Below, piece after piece: positions 6,450-6,864 of a stretch of DNA of 6,864 nt; position 1 is the stretch's first letter; every line of letters begins with the position of its first letter. Source of the DNA: Cytophagaceae bacterium (lineage in GTDB: Bacteria; Bacteroidota; Bacteroidia; Cytophagales; Spirosomataceae). The notes under the pieces are model-generated. The model was not told where the DNA came from, did no database searches, and worked only from the letters and a program-made list of their open reading frames with translations. The translations under genes and the position numbers were made by a program. The stretch lies in the NCBI GenBank assembly GCA_947461155.1, contig CANHKE010000068.1, positions 1-6,864 on the forward strand. Reading direction: 5' to 3'.

Positions 6450-6864
6450 TTAACCCCAATATTTTCTCGAGGCCAATTTGGTCAATCTCTGAAAAATCGT
6501 CAAGCAAATTAGAGTCGACATCAAGCACCATTAGGACGGCGCCAGCGTGATTTTTTACCGGTAAAACAATCTCCGATTTGGATGCGGAAGCGCAGGCAAT
6601 GTGGCCTGGAAAAGCATCTACATCTGGCACGATAACTGTTTCGGCTGTCGTGTAACAATGTCCACAAACGCCTTTATGAAAAGGGATGCGCGTACAAGCG
6701 ACAGGACCTTGAAATGGTCCAAGGACTAATTGATCATCCTTCACTAGATAAAATCCGACCCAAAAGAAGCCAAAAACTTCTTTGATTGCGGCTGCAATAT
6801 TGGCTAGGTTAGCCGTTAAGTCGGTTTCATCTTGCACCAAACTCGCTATTTGTGGGTAAAGCGC
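6430..6864 (-). CDS. msrC: Free methionine-(R)-sulfoxide reductase (GAF domain), 5' end cut by window edge
   Basis: This is a single-GAF-domain enzyme that reduces free L-methionine-(R)-sulfoxide, probably with thioredoxin, as part of oxidative damage repair in the cytoplasm. The frame is open to the right edge, giving 144 visible residues that begin ALYPQIASLV; about 10-15 are probably missing. The TTG at 6840 is internal and is not the start. Signatures include FFWVGFYLV, LVLGPFQGPVACTRIP, KGVCGHC and PGHIACASASKSEIVLPV. Numbered from the first visible residue, Cys57, Cys67 and Cys91 have spacings of 10 and 24, identical to Cys84, Cys94 and Cys118 of the E. coli enzyme (YebR/MsrC), so the catalytic and resolving cysteines are all present. 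Cys70 is an additional cysteine close by. The TAA stop at 6432-6430 lies inside the decarboxylase coding sequence. Confidence 0.95.
   Translation of the reverse strand, partial: ALYPQIASLVQDETDLTANLANIAAAIKEVFGFFWVGFYLVKDDQLVLGPFQGPVACTRIPFHKGVCGHCYTTAETVIVPDVDAFPGHIACASASKSEIVLPVKNHAGAVLMVLDVDSNLLDDFSEIDQIGLEKILGLISEAWQ

Overview
The window looks like ordinary chromosomal DNA from a member of the Bacteroidota, possibly the Cytophagales. The reasons are: A-rich leaders with no Shine-Dalgarno sequence; -7 boxes of the TAnnTTTG type; a short two-helix phosphatidylserine decarboxylase; a small lipoprotein with a DGDGDLG motif; a secreted DPP IV peptidase; and a kelch-like sensor protein anchored by one membrane helix. 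I see no rRNA, tRNA, CRISPR array, insertion sequence or phage gene.

Layout, left to right. (1) The 3' part of moaE (+), cut by the left edge. (2) A LuxE/PaaK-type acyl-activating enzyme (-), whose last codons run about 40 bp into moaE. (3) A 54-bp divergent promoter region. (4) A two-gene unit (+): a small lipoprotein and, 20 bp later, a full-length dipeptidyl-peptidase IV with all catalytic and substrate-pocket residues. (5) A kelch-like/TM/cytosolic-domain protein (-), whose stop codon abuts that of the peptidase gene. (6) A 135-bp AT-rich divergent region. (7) Phosphatidylserine decarboxylase (+). (8) Free methionine-(R)-sulfoxide reductase (-), cut by the right edge and overlapping the decarboxylase gene by 20 bp.

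The genes do not form one pathway. They are housekeeping or envelope functions: molybdopterin synthesis, acyl activation, periplasmic peptide degradation, phosphatidylethanolamine synthesis and methionine repair. The only convincing co-transcribed pair is lipoprotein plus DPP IV. The genes alternate in strand, and all three convergent pairs overlap at their 3' ends (40, 6 and 20 bp). This is very tight packing, with no visible intrinsic terminator at any junction.

I found no clear new multi-gene system. The items most worth a second look are the kelch-like/TM/cytosolic protein as a possible membrane-bound sensor, the LuxE-like enzyme without any bioluminescence genes and with an overprinted C-terminus, and the run of overlapping convergent ends.
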